From: DAOUAM01 sp034433305
Lineage (GTDB): Bacteria; Chloroflexota; Dehalococcoidia; Lucifugimonadales; DAOUAM01
Direction of reading: 5' to 3'
NCBI GenBank assembly: GCA_034433305.1
Contig: DAOUAM010000066.1
Coordinates: forward strand, 1 to 51,296
DNA length: 51,296 nt
The position numbers and the translations under genes were made by a program. Every line of letters starts with the position of its first letter. Position 1 is the first letter of the stretch. Below are positions 40,236 through 48,751 of the stretch, piece after piece. The notes under the pieces are model-generated. The model was not told where the DNA came from and did not search any database. It worked only from the letters and a program-made list of their open reading frames with translations.

Positions 40236-41192
40236 TTACTCCACGCTCTCTCCCAGCATCCACGTGGCGATGACGAAGTAGATGAGGATGCTGAGTATGT
40301 CCTGGACTATGGTGGCAATAGGGCCGCTGGCGTTGGCCGGGTCCAGGCCGATCCTGTTAAAGAGGTAAGGTATCAATAGCCCCGTGAACATAGCTGACAT
40401 GATAGCGCAAAACAGCGACACGCCCAATACCAGTCCCAGCCGCAGGTCGCCATACAGGGCCAGCGAGACAGCGGCCAGGACGGCACTGGTCACCACGGCT
40501 ATGAGCAGCACCACCAGGAACTGCTTCAGGAAGTACCGGCCATAGCTGAGCGCCGAGGAAATGGCGAAGTCCCGGATGGCGAAAGCCTCCATCTGAGTGC
40601 CCACGGCGTCGGCCATGTACACGATAAGCGGCAGGGAGGCCGCCAGCACCAGGTTACGCTCCAGCGTGCTCTCGAAGGCGCCTATAACGCGGGCAGCCAG
40701 CACCCCGCCCAGCAGGCCGACCAGCAGCCACGGTATCCTGTGCCTGAAGGCCTCCAGGAGGGAGATGTCCAGGATGTTGTCCAGTGGGCGGCGAGAGGGC
40801 CGGACGCCAGCGAGGTGAAGCAGGTCCTCTTGTACCTCCTTGTGGATGATGGCGAGTATGGCGCGGCTGGGTACGGCCCCCAGGAACCTGTTGGAGTCGT
40901 CCACCACGGGAATGGCCCTGGCCTCGTGCTCCAGCGCCAGGTACGCCGTGTGCTCCTGGTCTGTGGTGGGCAAGGCCGTGACCAGCGGCGCCGCCGGGAG
41001 CAAGTCAGCCACACTCGCGCCTGGTGAGGCCCGGAATAGCTCCTCGATGGGCAGGAGGCCGACAAGCTTGCCCTGGCCATCCAGCACGTACACGTACTCC
41101 AGCGTGTCGAAGTCCCCGGGGCTGCTGGAGATATAGTCCAGCACGTCGCCAATAGTCTGCTGAGGCCGGGCCACAGGTACTCTGGTGGTCAT
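40236..41192 (-). CDS. MgtE-like magnesium transporter lacking the N domain
   Basis: This is a 318-aa protein. Residues about 10-130 are a CBS pair (EYVYVLDGQGKLVGLLPIEEL and AIPVVDDSNRFLGAVPSRAI). From about 155 there are five hydrophobic segments as in the MgtE channel. MgtE normally opens with a superhelical N domain of about 130 residues, which is missing. In the pore region YMADAVGTQMEAFAIRDFA stands where GGNxGxQ is typical. GLDPANASGPIATIVQD carries the conserved Asp. The ATG at 41192 is chosen; 24 more in-frame codons upstream look unrelated. Mg2+ or another divalent ion is the likely cargo. It leads into sucCD. Confidence 0.82.
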   Translation of the reverse strand: MTTRVPVARPQQTIGDVLDYISSSPGDFDTLEYVYVLDGQGKLVGLLPIEELFRASPGASVADLLPAAPLVTALPTTDQEHTAYLALEHEARAIPVVDDSNRFLGAVPSRAILAIIHKEVQEDLLHLAGVRPSRRPLDNILDISLLEAFRHRIPWLLVGLLGGVLAARVIGAFESTLERNLVLAASLPLIVYMADAVGTQMEAFAIRDFAISSALSYGRYFLKQFLVVLLIAVVTSAVLAAVSLALYGDLRLGLVLGVSLFCAIMSAMFTGLLIPYLFNRIGLDPANASGPIATIVQDILSILIYFVIATWMLGESVE

Positions 41193-41292
41193 GTGGCTTC
41201 CGACCGAGTCCGTGGGCCACCGGTGCCGGGAAGAACTGGAGGGCCTGGGCCTTGGACCGTCCATTACGCTCCGGGGCGGGCCGCCTGTCCTC

Positions 41293-41380
41293 TGGCGGAG
41301 GGGGTGGGATTCGAACCCACGTTCCCTTTCGGGATTCCTGTTTTCAAGACAGGCGCCATAAACCGCTCGGCCACCCCTCC
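41293..41380 (-). tRNA. tRNA-Ser(UGA)
   Basis: Minus strand. The acceptor stem is GGAGGGG/CCCCTCC with discriminator G and an encoded CCA at 41295-41293. The anticodon loop, within CCTGTCTTGAAAACAGG, reads UGA, which decodes UCA and related Ser codons. A long variable arm (ATCCCGAAAGGGAAC) and the T arm GTGGGTTCGAATCCCAC are present. All features fit a class II serine tRNA. Confidence 0.96.
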
Positions 41381-41471
41381 GCGTGGGTAGCGTGGAAAGT
41401 TTTCAGCGTGCCAGCGGCAGCAGTCCGGCTGCCTCCAGGGGGCCAGTCACAGCGCCCAAGTAATTGTAGCT

Positions 41472-41477
41472 ATTATA
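41472..41477 (-). promoter_or_regulatory. Likely -10 box for tRNA-Ser
   Basis: A perfect TATAAT on the minus strand lies about 92 bases before the tRNA. The -35 region is weak. The same transcript might continue into the mgtE-type gene, since no terminator was found between them. Confidence 0.35.
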
Positions 41478-41536
41478 CCCAGGGACGGGCAACTATAAAA
41501 GGCGCTCCAGATAGCTCCAGCTATCCTCAAGCTTCG

Positions 41537-41565
41537 TTGACGCTATGGAAGGCTTGTGCTATCCT
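41537..41565 (+). promoter_or_regulatory. Promoter of ctaA-ctaB
   Basis: TTGACG (41537-41542), a 17-base spacer and TATCCT (41560-41565) give an expected start near 41572, about 47 bases before the ctaA start codon. Confidence 0.65.
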
Positions 41566-41618
41566 TCAATTCGTGAAAAGATGCACATACGCCACCATAT
41601 AAAGGGCTGGCTGCCGTC

Positions 41619-42605
41619 ATGAGCAAGACACTCGCCCCTAGCACAAAGGTACACCTGCTGTTCCGAGTCGTGGCGGCGGCCGCACTGGCTGCTGCATTCT
41701 TCCAGGTGACCCTGGGTGGCGTGGTACGTGTCACCGGTTCCGGCCTGGGCTGCCCCGACTGGCCCCTGTGCCACGGGCGCATCATCCCGCCGCTGGAGTT
41801 CAACACCCTCCTGGAGTACTCTCACCGCCTGTCCGCCTCGGCGCTGGGCGTGCTGGTGCTGGCGACGGCGGTGCTGGCCTGGCGCTACTACCGGCCCAAC
41901 GCCTGGGTACTGGCCCCCAGCCTTGTTGGCCTGGCCCTGGTGCTGGTGGCCGCCATCCTGGGCGGCGTCACGGTCCTTACAGAGCTGGCCTGGTGGGGCA
42001 GGACCATACACCTGAGCGTGGCCGAGTCCCTGGTGGCTTGCATGGTAGTGGCGGTGGTGGCAGGGTGGCGGACGTCGCTCCAGCCAGCCACGCCCACGCC
42101 TGGAGCGGCAGGGGGCAGCGTCCCCGGGCTGCTCCTGGCGGCAACGGCCGTGGGGACTTTCCTTGTCATAATATCGGGGTCGTACATGGTGGGCTCTGGC
42201 GCTGGCTCGTCCTGCGCCACCTGGCCCCTTTGCCGAGGCAGCCTGTTCCCGGAGGGCGCCGCTTATGCCATCCACATGGGGCACAGGCTGGTGGCCGCGC
42301 TGGCGGGGCTGCTGGTGCTGGCGACGGCGGTGGCGGTATGGCGCCGCCGGCTGGGCCAGCCTGCCCTTATGTGGGCAGCCGGCGGCCTGGTCGCAGTCTT
42401 CCTGGCCCAGGTCATGCTGGGCGCCGCCACAGTATGGACTGGCTTCGCCGTCGGCTACAAGGCCGCGCACCTGAGCCTGGCTACCCTGACCTGGGTCGCG
42501 CTGGTCTGGCTCATGGCCCTCAGGTACACGCCCCACCAGCCCATCGGTGTTGCAAGTGAGGCAAGTCCTGGCGGCGTCGCAGGACTGGAAAGGCTTGTAC
42601 CGTGA
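41619..42605 (+). CDS. ctaA: Haem A synthase
   Basis: This is a 328-aa membrane enzyme that oxidises the C8 methyl of haem O to the formyl group of haem A. Eight hydrophobic segments are visible. The haem-ligand histidines are in LEYSHRLSA, GRTIHLSVAE, HMGHRLVA and AAHLSLATL. VTLGGVVRVTGSGLGCPDWPLC and the later GSGAGSSCATWPLC carry the paired Cys regions. Its stop overlaps the ctaB start by four bases (GTGA). The terminal oxidase genes follow, so this supplies their haem A. Confidence 0.95.
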   Translation: MSKTLAPSTKVHLLFRVVAAAALAAAFFQVTLGGVVRVTGSGLGCPDWPLCHGRIIPPLEFNTLLEYSHRLSASALGVLVLATAVLAWRYYRPNAWVLAPSLVGLALVLVAAILGGVTVLTELAWWGRTIHLSVAESLVACMVVAVVAGWRTSLQPATPTPGAAGGSVPGLLLAATAVGTFLVIISGSYMVGSGAGSSCATWPLCRGSLFPEGAAYAIHMGHRLVAALAGLLVLATAVAVWRRRLGQPALMWAAGGLVAVFLAQVMLGAATVWTGFAVGYKAAHLSLATLTWVALVWLMALRYTPHQPIGVASEASPGGVAGLERLVP

Positions 42606-43492
42606 TAGCACAACAGGTGGCAGTGTCGCGGGGCCTCGCCAGGGACTACCTGGCCCTGACAAAGCCCCGCATTGTAATGCTGCTGCTGGTCACCGCGCTG
42701 GGGAGCATGTTCCTGGCATCGGGTGGCGCACCGGACCCCCTGCTGGTGGGCCTGGTACTCACAGGGGGCGCGCTGGCGTCTGGCGGGGCCAATGCCCTGA
42801 ACCACTTCCTGGACAGGGACATAGACAGCGTCATGAGGCGCACCCGCAACCGGCCAGTGGCAGGCGGCCGCGTGCAGCCTCGCCAGGCCCTGGCCTTCGG
42901 CGTTGGTCTCAACGTGGTCGCCTTCGTGCTGCTATATACCCTGGTGAACCCCCTCAGCGCCGCGCTGACCATCGGCGCCACGCTGTTCTATGTGCTGGTG
43001 TACACCATGCTGCTGAAGCGCACCACACCTCAGAACATAGTGATTGGCGGCGCGGCGGGCGCTGTGCCGCCCCTGGTAGGCTGGGCCGCTGTGACAGGCA
43101 ACGTGGACCTGCCCGCCGTGTACCTCTTCGCCATCATTTTCTTCTGGACGCCGCCCCACTTCTGGGCGCTGGCGCTGCTTATCAAGGACGACTACGCCCG
43201 GGCGCGGGTACCCATGCTGCCCGTGGTAGCCAGCCTGCAGGAGACCAAGACCTCCATCTTCCTTTACACCGTGCTGCTGCTGCCGCTGACGCTGATGCTG
43301 TTCATCACGCGGGCGGTAGGCTGGATATACTTTGCTTCCGCGCTGGCCCTGGGCGTGGCCTTCGTTTACTATGCGTGGCGGTTGCTGCGCCGCTCGGACA
43401 TTGCAGGGGCAAAGTCACTTTACCTGTACTCGCTCCTGTACCTGGCCTTGTTGTTCCTCGCCATCATAGTGGACAGTATGCTCTTTATCTAG
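42602..43492 (+). CDS. ctaB: Protohaem IX farnesyltransferase (haem O synthase)
   Basis: This 296-aa UbiA-family membrane prenyltransferase adds a farnesyl group to haem B. The N-terminus YLALTKPRIVMLLLVTALG and the substrate motif NHFLDRDIDSVMRRTRNRP (about 77-95) are diagnostic. A second Asp-rich loop follows YARARVPMLPVV. It starts with GTG overlapping the ctaA stop and so is translationally coupled. It acts one step before CtaA in haem A synthesis. Confidence 0.96.
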   Translation: MIAQQVAVSRGLARDYLALTKPRIVMLLLVTALGSMFLASGGAPDPLLVGLVLTGGALASGGANALNHFLDRDIDSVMRRTRNRPVAGGRVQPRQALAFGVGLNVVAFVLLYTLVNPLSAALTIGATLFYVLVYTMLLKRTTPQNIVIGGAAGAVPPLVGWAAVTGNVDLPAVYLFAIIFFWTPPHFWALALLIKDDYARARVPMLPVVASLQETKTSIFLYTVLLLPLTLMLFITRAVGWIYFASALALGVAFVYYAWRLLRRSDIAGAKSLYLYSLLYLALLFLAIIVDSMLFI

Positions 43493-43560
43493 CCGGTAAG
43501 GCGGAAGAAAACGGCAGAGTGCCTGTCGGGTACGGCGAGACCAGTCCAGACGCCCGCTGC

Positions 43561-43589
43561 TTGACTCTCTCAGAGGGGATTGGTAGATT
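43561..43589 (+). promoter_or_regulatory. Promoter of the ctaC operon
   Basis: TTGACT (43561-43566), a 17-base spacer and TAGATT (43584-43589) stand about 50 bases before ctaC. This allows the oxidase structural genes to be expressed separately from ctaAB. Confidence 0.65.
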
Positions 43590-43638
43590 CTAATGTCGGC
43601 CTGGGGCCATTGAATCAAGGAGATGGTGATTCATTACC

Positions 43639-44694
43639 ATGCCTAGGATGGACCGCCTCTTGATGCGATTGGTGAGCTTGCCTCTGTTGGGCCTGCTGCT
43701 GACTCTGGCGGCAGGCTGTTACCCCTCTCATCCCCAGTCCACCTTCGACACCCGAGGGCCTATTTCCGAGTCCCAGGCCCAACTGTTCTACATCATCTTC
43801 TGGGCGGGCATAATCGTCTTTATCCTTGTCATAGGGGTGCTGCTCATCGCGGTGGTGCGCTATCGCCGCCGGCCCAACCAGGGTGACCCGGAGCAGGTCC
43901 ACGGCAACTCCCGCCTGGAGGTGGCCTGGACGGCCATACCCGTCATCATCCTGGCCGTCATAGCGGTGCCCACCGTCACTACCCTGTTCCATAACGCCAA
44001 CTCGCCAGACCCCGGGGGCCTCAAAGTGGAGGCCATCGGCCACCAGTGGTGGTTCGAGTTCCGCTACCCTGACCAGAACGTGGTCACGGCCAACGAGCTG
44101 CACATCCCAGTGGGCGAGGTGGTGAACGTCACGGTGAACGCCCAGGACGTGATCCATAGCTTCTGGGTGCCAAAGCTGGCTGGCAAGGTGGACATGATCC
44201 CTAACAATCCCAATAACCTGTGGCTGAGGGCGGACGAGCCGGGGCTTTACTACGGCCAGTGCGCCGAGTTCTGCGGCGAGGCCCACGCCAAGATGCGCTT
44301 CAGGGTCATCGCCCAGCCACAGGAGGAGTTCGACGCCTGGCTCCAGCAACAGGCCCAGCCTGCCGTGGACCCTGTGGACCCGCTGGCAAAGGAGGGGCAG
44401 GACATCTTCATGTCCCGCGAAGGCGGCTGCTTCGGCTGCCACACCGTCACAGGCAGCCAGCGTGCCCGAGGACGCATCGGGCCTGACCTGACCCACGTGG
44501 GCAGCCGGACAACTCTGGCAGCCGGTATCATGGACAACACCCAGGAAAACCTCCGGCGCTGGCTGGAGAACCCGGCCACCATCAAGCCAGGCAATATCAT
44601 GGCGAAGCAAGCCGCCATTTACAACGACCCCAGCCTGAGACTTACCGAACAGGAAATCTCTGCCCTGATAGCATACTTGTGGGGCCTCAAGTAG
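43639..44694 (+). CDS. ctaC: Cytochrome c oxidase subunit II with fused cytochrome c
   Basis: This is a 351-aa subunit. The signal ends LAAGC, a lipobox. Two membrane helices follow, then the CuA domain with VIHSFWVPKL and CAEFCGEAHAKM, giving all expected Cys, His, Glu and Met ligands. The C-terminus carries a c-type haem site, CFGCH, and a Met in GNIMAKQ as sixth ligand. The fusion defines a caa3-type oxidase, in which electrons pass from the attached cytochrome c to CuA. An AAGGAG site is a little distant from the ATG. It leads the ctaC-D-E-F cluster. Confidence 0.96.
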   Translation: MPRMDRLLMRLVSLPLLGLLLTLAAGCYPSHPQSTFDTRGPISESQAQLFYIIFWAGIIVFILVIGVLLIAVVRYRRRPNQGDPEQVHGNSRLEVAWTAIPVIILAVIAVPTVTTLFHNANSPDPGGLKVEAIGHQWWFEFRYPDQNVVTANELHIPVGEVVNVTVNAQDVIHSFWVPKLAGKVDMIPNNPNNLWLRADEPGLYYGQCAEFCGEAHAKMRFRVIAQPQEEFDAWLQQQAQPAVDPVDPLAKEGQDIFMSREGGCFGCHTVTGSQRARGRIGPDLTHVGSRTTLAAGIMDNTQENLRRWLENPATIKPGNIMAKQAAIYNDPSLRLTEQEISALIAYLWGLK

Positions 44695-44760
44695 GGACTG
44701 ATTGGATATAATTAGGTTGATGTACAGACTCACCTGCACTGACGGAGCCGGAGGCCAGGA

Positions 44761-46602
44761 ATGACGACGTTGGCGTTCCCCATACCCAGACCCAAGAACC
44801 CCACGGGGCTATGGGGGTGGATAACGACAATAGACCACAAGCGTATCGGCATCCTGTACGGTGTCACCGCCTTTGTCCTGTTCATAATCGGTGGCATCGA
44901 GGCGCTGTTGATCCGGGTGCAGTTGGCCGGCCCTAACCAGGACGTGGTCAGCCCGGAGGTCTATAACCAGCTATTCACCATGCACGGCACCACCATGATA
45001 TTCATGGTGATCATGCCCATGGCCGCCGCCTTCTTCAACTACATAGTCCCACTCCAGATAGGGGCGAGGGACGTGGCCTTCCCCAGGCTCAACGCCTTCA
45101 GCTACTGGACGTTCCTGGCCGGGGCCACTCTTATCCACACAAGCTGGTTCCTGGGTGGAGCGCCCAACGCGGGCTGGTTTGGCTATGCCCCCCTGACTGG
45201 CGAGGCAGCCAACCCAGGTCATGGCGTAAACTTCTGGATCGTCGGCCTCCAGATCCTGGGAATCGCCTCCCTGGCAGCCTCCTTCAACTTCCTGGTGACC
45301 ATCCTCAACATGAGGGCGCCGGGCATGTCGCTGATGCGCATGCCCCTGTTCACCTGGATGACCCTGGTGACCGCCGTCCTGATTGTGCTGGCCTTCCCGG
45401 TCATCACAGTGGCCCTGATCGAGCTGATGTTCGACCGGTTCTTTGGCATGAACTTCTTCAGGGTCAGCGCCGGGGCCAATCCGCTGCTGTGGCAGCACCT
45501 GTTCTGGGTCTTTGGGCATCCCGAGGTGTACATCCTGATATTGCCTGCCATGGGCATCATCTCCGAGGTATTGCCGACCTTCTCCCACAAGCCCCTGTTC
45601 GGCTACCCGGCGGTGGTGCTGGCCGGCATGCTCATCGGCTTCCTGGGCTGGATGGTGTGGAGCCACCACATGTTCACCGTGGGGCTTGGCCCGGTGGCCA
45701 ACTCGGTCTTTGCCCTGACCACCATGGCCATCGCGGTGCCCACGGGCATCAAGATATTCAACTGGCTGGGCACCATCTGGAAGGGCGCGCTGGACTTCAA
45801 GACGCCCATGCTGTTCGCCCTGGGCTTCATAGCCCTGTTCACCATTGGCGGCATCAGCGGTGTCATGCACGCCTCCGCGCCCTCGGACGCGCAGCAGCAG
45901 GACACCTACTTCATCGTGGCCCACTTCCATTACGTGCTCTTCGGCGGCGCGCTCATGGCCATCATGGCCGGGGCCTACTACTGGTTCCCCAAGGTCACCG
46001 GGCGCATGTACGACGAGAGGATGGGCCAGGTCCACTTCTGGCTCATGTTCATCGGCCAGAACCTGACCTTCTTCCCCATGCACTTCCTTGGCCTGGACGG
46101 CATGCCGCGCCGTATCTACACCTACGACGCCATCATGGGCTGGGGCCTCTGGAACGCCATCGAGACCGTGGGCGCGTTCATAATCGCCCTCAGCATCCTG
46201 GTGTTTATCGCCAACGTCCTGAAGAGCGTCCGCAAGGGCGAGCGCGCCGGCAGCGACCCGTGGGACGCGCGGACGCTGGAGTGGTCCATACCATCGCCAC
46301 CGCCGCCCTATAACTTCGAGCATATCCCCGTGGTGCGCGACCGCGATGACTGGTGGCAGCAGAAGCGCCGGCAGACCAGGCATGGCGTGCCGGTCGGCGG
46401 CGGCTCTGGCAACAGCCATGGCATCCACATGCCGCAGCCGTCCTACTGGCCCATCGTGGTGTCCATCGGCCTGCTGATTGGCGGCTTTGGCCTGCTCTAC
46501 AATATCGCTGTGGCGGCCATCGGCGGCTTCATCGCCATGGTGGCGGTCTACGCCTGGTCCTTCGAGCCGGTCAACGAGCCGGAAGAGACCTCGTCCCACT
46601 AG
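44761..46602 (+). CDS. ctaD: Cytochrome c oxidase subunit I
   Basis: This is the 613-aa catalytic subunit with 12 core helices. Haem a ligands are in FTMHGTTMIF and in HFHYVLFGG, which also gives the a3 ligand. The CuB site comprises WVFGHPEVYILI, with the cross-linked His and Tyr, and WSHHMF. GHPEVY contains the Glu, and GARDVAFPRLN has the D-channel Asp and Asn, so it is an A1-type proton-pumping oxidase. GGAGG precedes the ATG by about six bases. The C-terminal 80 residues include extra hydrophobic segments. A TATAAT lies in the short gap upstream, but without a clear -35. Confidence 0.97.
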   Translation: MTTLAFPIPRPKNPTGLWGWITTIDHKRIGILYGVTAFVLFIIGGIEALLIRVQLAGPNQDVVSPEVYNQLFTMHGTTMIFMVIMPMAAAFFNYIVPLQIGARDVAFPRLNAFSYWTFLAGATLIHTSWFLGGAPNAGWFGYAPLTGEAANPGHGVNFWIVGLQILGIASLAASFNFLVTILNMRAPGMSLMRMPLFTWMTLVTAVLIVLAFPVITVALIELMFDRFFGMNFFRVSAGANPLLWQHLFWVFGHPEVYILILPAMGIISEVLPTFSHKPLFGYPAVVLAGMLIGFLGWMVWSHHMFTVGLGPVANSVFALTTMAIAVPTGIKIFNWLGTIWKGALDFKTPMLFALGFIALFTIGGISGVMHASAPSDAQQQDTYFIVAHFHYVLFGGALMAIMAGAYYWFPKVTGRMYDERMGQVHFWLMFIGQNLTFFPMHFLGLDGMPRRIYTYDAIMGWGLWNAIETVGAFIIALSILVFIANVLKSVRKGERAGSDPWDARTLEWSIPSPPPPYNFEHIPVVRDRDDWWQQKRRQTRHGVPVGGGSGNSHGIHMPQPSYWPIVVSIGLLIGGFGLLYNIAVAAIGGFIAMVAVYAWSFEPVNEPEETSSH

Positions 46603-46614
46603 GGAGAATGACAA

Positions 46615-47235
46615 GTGGCACACGCATCGGCAACACCGCACGGGCTTGAACACGAGGCGACCACCACCGGACTGAACCACCGGAAGATGCTGATGTGGGC
46701 CTTCCTGGGCTCCGACTGCATGTTCTTCGGGTCGCTCATCGCTACCTACCTGGTGTACAAAGGCAAGAGCCTGGTCCCGCCCTACCCGGCGGACGTCTTC
46801 GATATTCCGGTCACCTCGGTGAGCACCTTCGTGCTGCTGATGAGCAGCATGAGCATGGTGATGGCCTACGCGGCCATATCCAGGGGCAGCCTCAAGGGCT
46901 TCCGGGTGTGGATGGCATCCACGGCCATGATGGGCATGACGTTCCTGGCGTTCCAGGTCTTCGAGTTCCGCACCTTCGCCATGGAGGGCCTGACCCCCAG
47001 GACCAACCTGTTCGGCACGACCTTCTTCAGCCTGACGGGCTTCCATGGCGCCCACGTGACGCTGGGCGTTATCTGGCTGCTGTCGCTGCTGTTCTACTCC
47101 TTCCGGCCTGGCGCGGTGACGGCGGAGAAGAGCCTGGACGTGGACCTGGCGGCCCTGTACTGGCACTTCGTGGACATCGTCTGGATAGTCATCTTTACCG
47201 TCGTGTACCTCTTCGGGGTATTCCAGGGCTTCTAG
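46615..47235 (+). CDS. ctaE: Cytochrome c oxidase subunit III
   Basis: This is a 206-aa subunit with five hydrophobic segments, short compared with the seven-helix mitochondrial form but normal for caa3 oxidases. KMLMWAFLGSDCMFFGSLIATYL and FFSLTGFHGAHVTLGVIWLL are diagnostic; YWHFVDIVWIVIF closes the protein. The GTG at 46615 has AGGGAGA upstream, 12 bases after ctaD. It stabilises the oxidase core and its proton uptake. Confidence 0.95.
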   Translation: MAHASATPHGLEHEATTTGLNHRKMLMWAFLGSDCMFFGSLIATYLVYKGKSLVPPYPADVFDIPVTSVSTFVLLMSSMSMVMAYAAISRGSLKGFRVWMASTAMMGMTFLAFQVFEFRTFAMEGLTPRTNLFGTTFFSLTGFHGAHVTLGVIWLLSLLFYSFRPGAVTAEKSLDVDLAALYWHFVDIVWIVIFTVVYLFGVFQGF

Positions 47236-47250
47236 TCGCAAGAGGAGCTT

Positions 47251-47592
47251 ATGAGCCAGCATACCGAGTCCAGAACGCATACAGCGGCCCATCAGGGGGC
47301 TGAAAGAGAGCTACACACGGGCCATCCTACACCCGCGACGTACTTCAAGGTGGCAATGACCCTCACAGTCATCACGGGCCTTGAGGTAGGCGTGTTCTAC
47401 CTCTCCTGGCTGGGCCACGGGATTATTCCCATCCTGGTCATACTTTCCGGTGCCAAGTTCGCGCTGGTTGTGATGTTCTACATGCACCTGAAGTATGACT
47501 CTCCACTCTTCTCAGGGATGTTCCTGTGGGGCCTGTTCGTGGCTGGCAGCATCGTGCTGGCGCTCATGGCACTCTTTGGCTTTTTCCTGTGA
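47251..47592 (+). CDS. ctaF: Cytochrome c oxidase subunit IV (caa3 type)
   Basis: This is a 113-aa protein with three hydrophobic segments. TYFKVAMTLTVITGLEVGVFYL and AKFALVVMFYMHLKYD are typical of the prokaryotic subunit IV family. AAGAGGAG precedes the ATG. It sits 15 bases after ctaE as the last structural gene. It probably helps assembly and CuB stability. The His-rich N-terminal 25 residues are of unknown use. Confidence 0.9.
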   Translation: MSQHTESRTHTAAHQGAERELHTGHPTPATYFKVAMTLTVITGLEVGVFYLSWLGHGIIPILVILSGAKFALVVMFYMHLKYDSPLFSGMFLWGLFVAGSIVLALMALFGFFL

Positions 47593-47628
47593 TGCTGGCG
47601 GTGGTCTGGTGGTAAGGAGTGAGCTTCT

Positions 47629-48471
47629 TTGGGTGATGCGGTGGAATCTCTGTGGACTAATTGGCACGGCCATCCCGAGGCGCTGGTAGGGGTGCTGATT
47701 TTCCTGGGCCTGTACCTGCTGGGTGTGGGGCCGGTGAGGGAGCGTTACGGGCTGGCCGAGGACGTGGACGGCAGGCAAGTGGCGACCTTCACCGCCGGCG
47801 TGTTCCTCTTCATGGTGGCCGAGGTGTCGCCGCTCCATGTGCTGAGCGACCGGTACCTGTTCAGCGCCCACATGCTCCAGCACGTGATTATTTCCCTGCT
47901 GGCGCCCCCCCTGATAGTCCTGGGGACGCCCCACTGGCTGGTGCGGTTCCTGCTGCGCCCGGCCTGGGCCTTCCGCATGGGGCGCATTCTGACGCACCCG
48001 CTGCCGGCCTTCGCCGCCTTTAACCTGGTCTTCTCCATGTGGCACATACCGGCGCTGTACACGCTGGCGGTGCAGCACCACTGGGTCCACTTTGGCCAGC
48101 ACCTGCTGCTGGTGAGCACCGCTGTGCTCATGTGGTGGCCCATCGTTAGCACGCTACCCGAGCTGCCGAGGTTATCTTACCCATTACAGATGGTCTACCT
48201 TTTCCTGCTTTCGGTGGCCCAGATCATAGTCTTTGGAATTATCACCTTCTCCAGGGAGCCTATCTACCAGTGGCATGTGGACGCGCCGAGGGTATGGAAC
48301 ATCAGCCCCCTGATGGACCAACAGATCGGTGGCATACTCATGAAGGTGGGTAGCTCGGCTATATTCCTCACGCTCTTCGTCATCGCCTTCTTCCGCTGGT
48401 TCAACCAGGAGGAGCAAAAGGCGCGGATACAGCAGGACCTGGAGATAGAGCGTCAGCGCGAGGACAGATAG
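47629..48471 (+). CDS. ctaG: Oxidase assembly factor CtaG (caa3 type)
   Basis: This is a 280-aa polytopic membrane protein of the Bacillus CtaG type. HMLQHVIISLLAPPLIVLGTP, NLVFSMWHIPALYTLAVQHHWVH and LHVLSDRYLFSAHM carry the conserved His/Trp pattern. It is needed for assembly of caa3 oxidase in Bacillus. The start is a TTG at 47629 with AAGGAG nine bases upstream. The C-terminus is charged and probably cytoplasmic. The position right after ctaF supports the role. Confidence 0.93.
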   Translation: MGDAVESLWTNWHGHPEALVGVLIFLGLYLLGVGPVRERYGLAEDVDGRQVATFTAGVFLFMVAEVSPLHVLSDRYLFSAHMLQHVIISLLAPPLIVLGTPHWLVRFLLRPAWAFRMGRILTHPLPAFAAFNLVFSMWHIPALYTLAVQHHWVHFGQHLLLVSTAVLMWWPIVSTLPELPRLSYPLQMVYLFLLSVAQIIVFGIITFSREPIYQWHVDAPRVWNISPLMDQQIGGILMKVGSSAIFLTLFVIAFFRWFNQEEQKARIQQDLEIERQREDR

Positions 48472-48528
48472 AGCAAATGTGTGCGCCAGGGGCGGACTGA
48501 TGCCCCTGGCCAGGAGGCAGACCCGTAG

Positions 48529-48735
48529 ATGATGGACCGGTTCCTCATGGCAATAGCCTTCCCGCTGCTGGCTGTGCTGATAGTGGCAGTGTACGCAGGT
48601 GGGCTGGGCGTGCTGTTCATGGTGCTGCACGAGACGCCACTACATGCCGGTGCCGTAATCATCCTTGGCCTTGCCCTTGTCATAGGCGTCCCGACTGCGG
48701 CGGCGCTGCTCCAGAGGGCGCTGGAGAAGCGCTAG
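48529..48735 (+). CDS. Small two-helix membrane protein
   Basis: This is a 68-aa protein with two hydrophobic segments (about 6-34 and 40-60) separated by HETPLH, and a basic end RALEKR. GGAGG lies ten bases before the ATG pair. No family was recognised. It lies between ctaG and the SCO1 gene on the same strand, so a part in oxidase assembly or stability is a reasonable guess from position only. Confidence 0.6.
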   Translation: MMDRFLMAIAFPLLAVLIVAVYAGGLGVLFMVLHETPLHAGAVIILGLALVIGVPTAAALLQRALEKR

Positions 48736-48751
48736 TCCATCCAGGGGTGTG

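Noticed and set aside
44971..47292. Long minus-strand frame opposite ctaD and ctaE
   Set aside because: The plus-strand proteins are unmistakable oxidase subunits. The antisense frame is His/Gly/Gln-rich nonsense with no motif.
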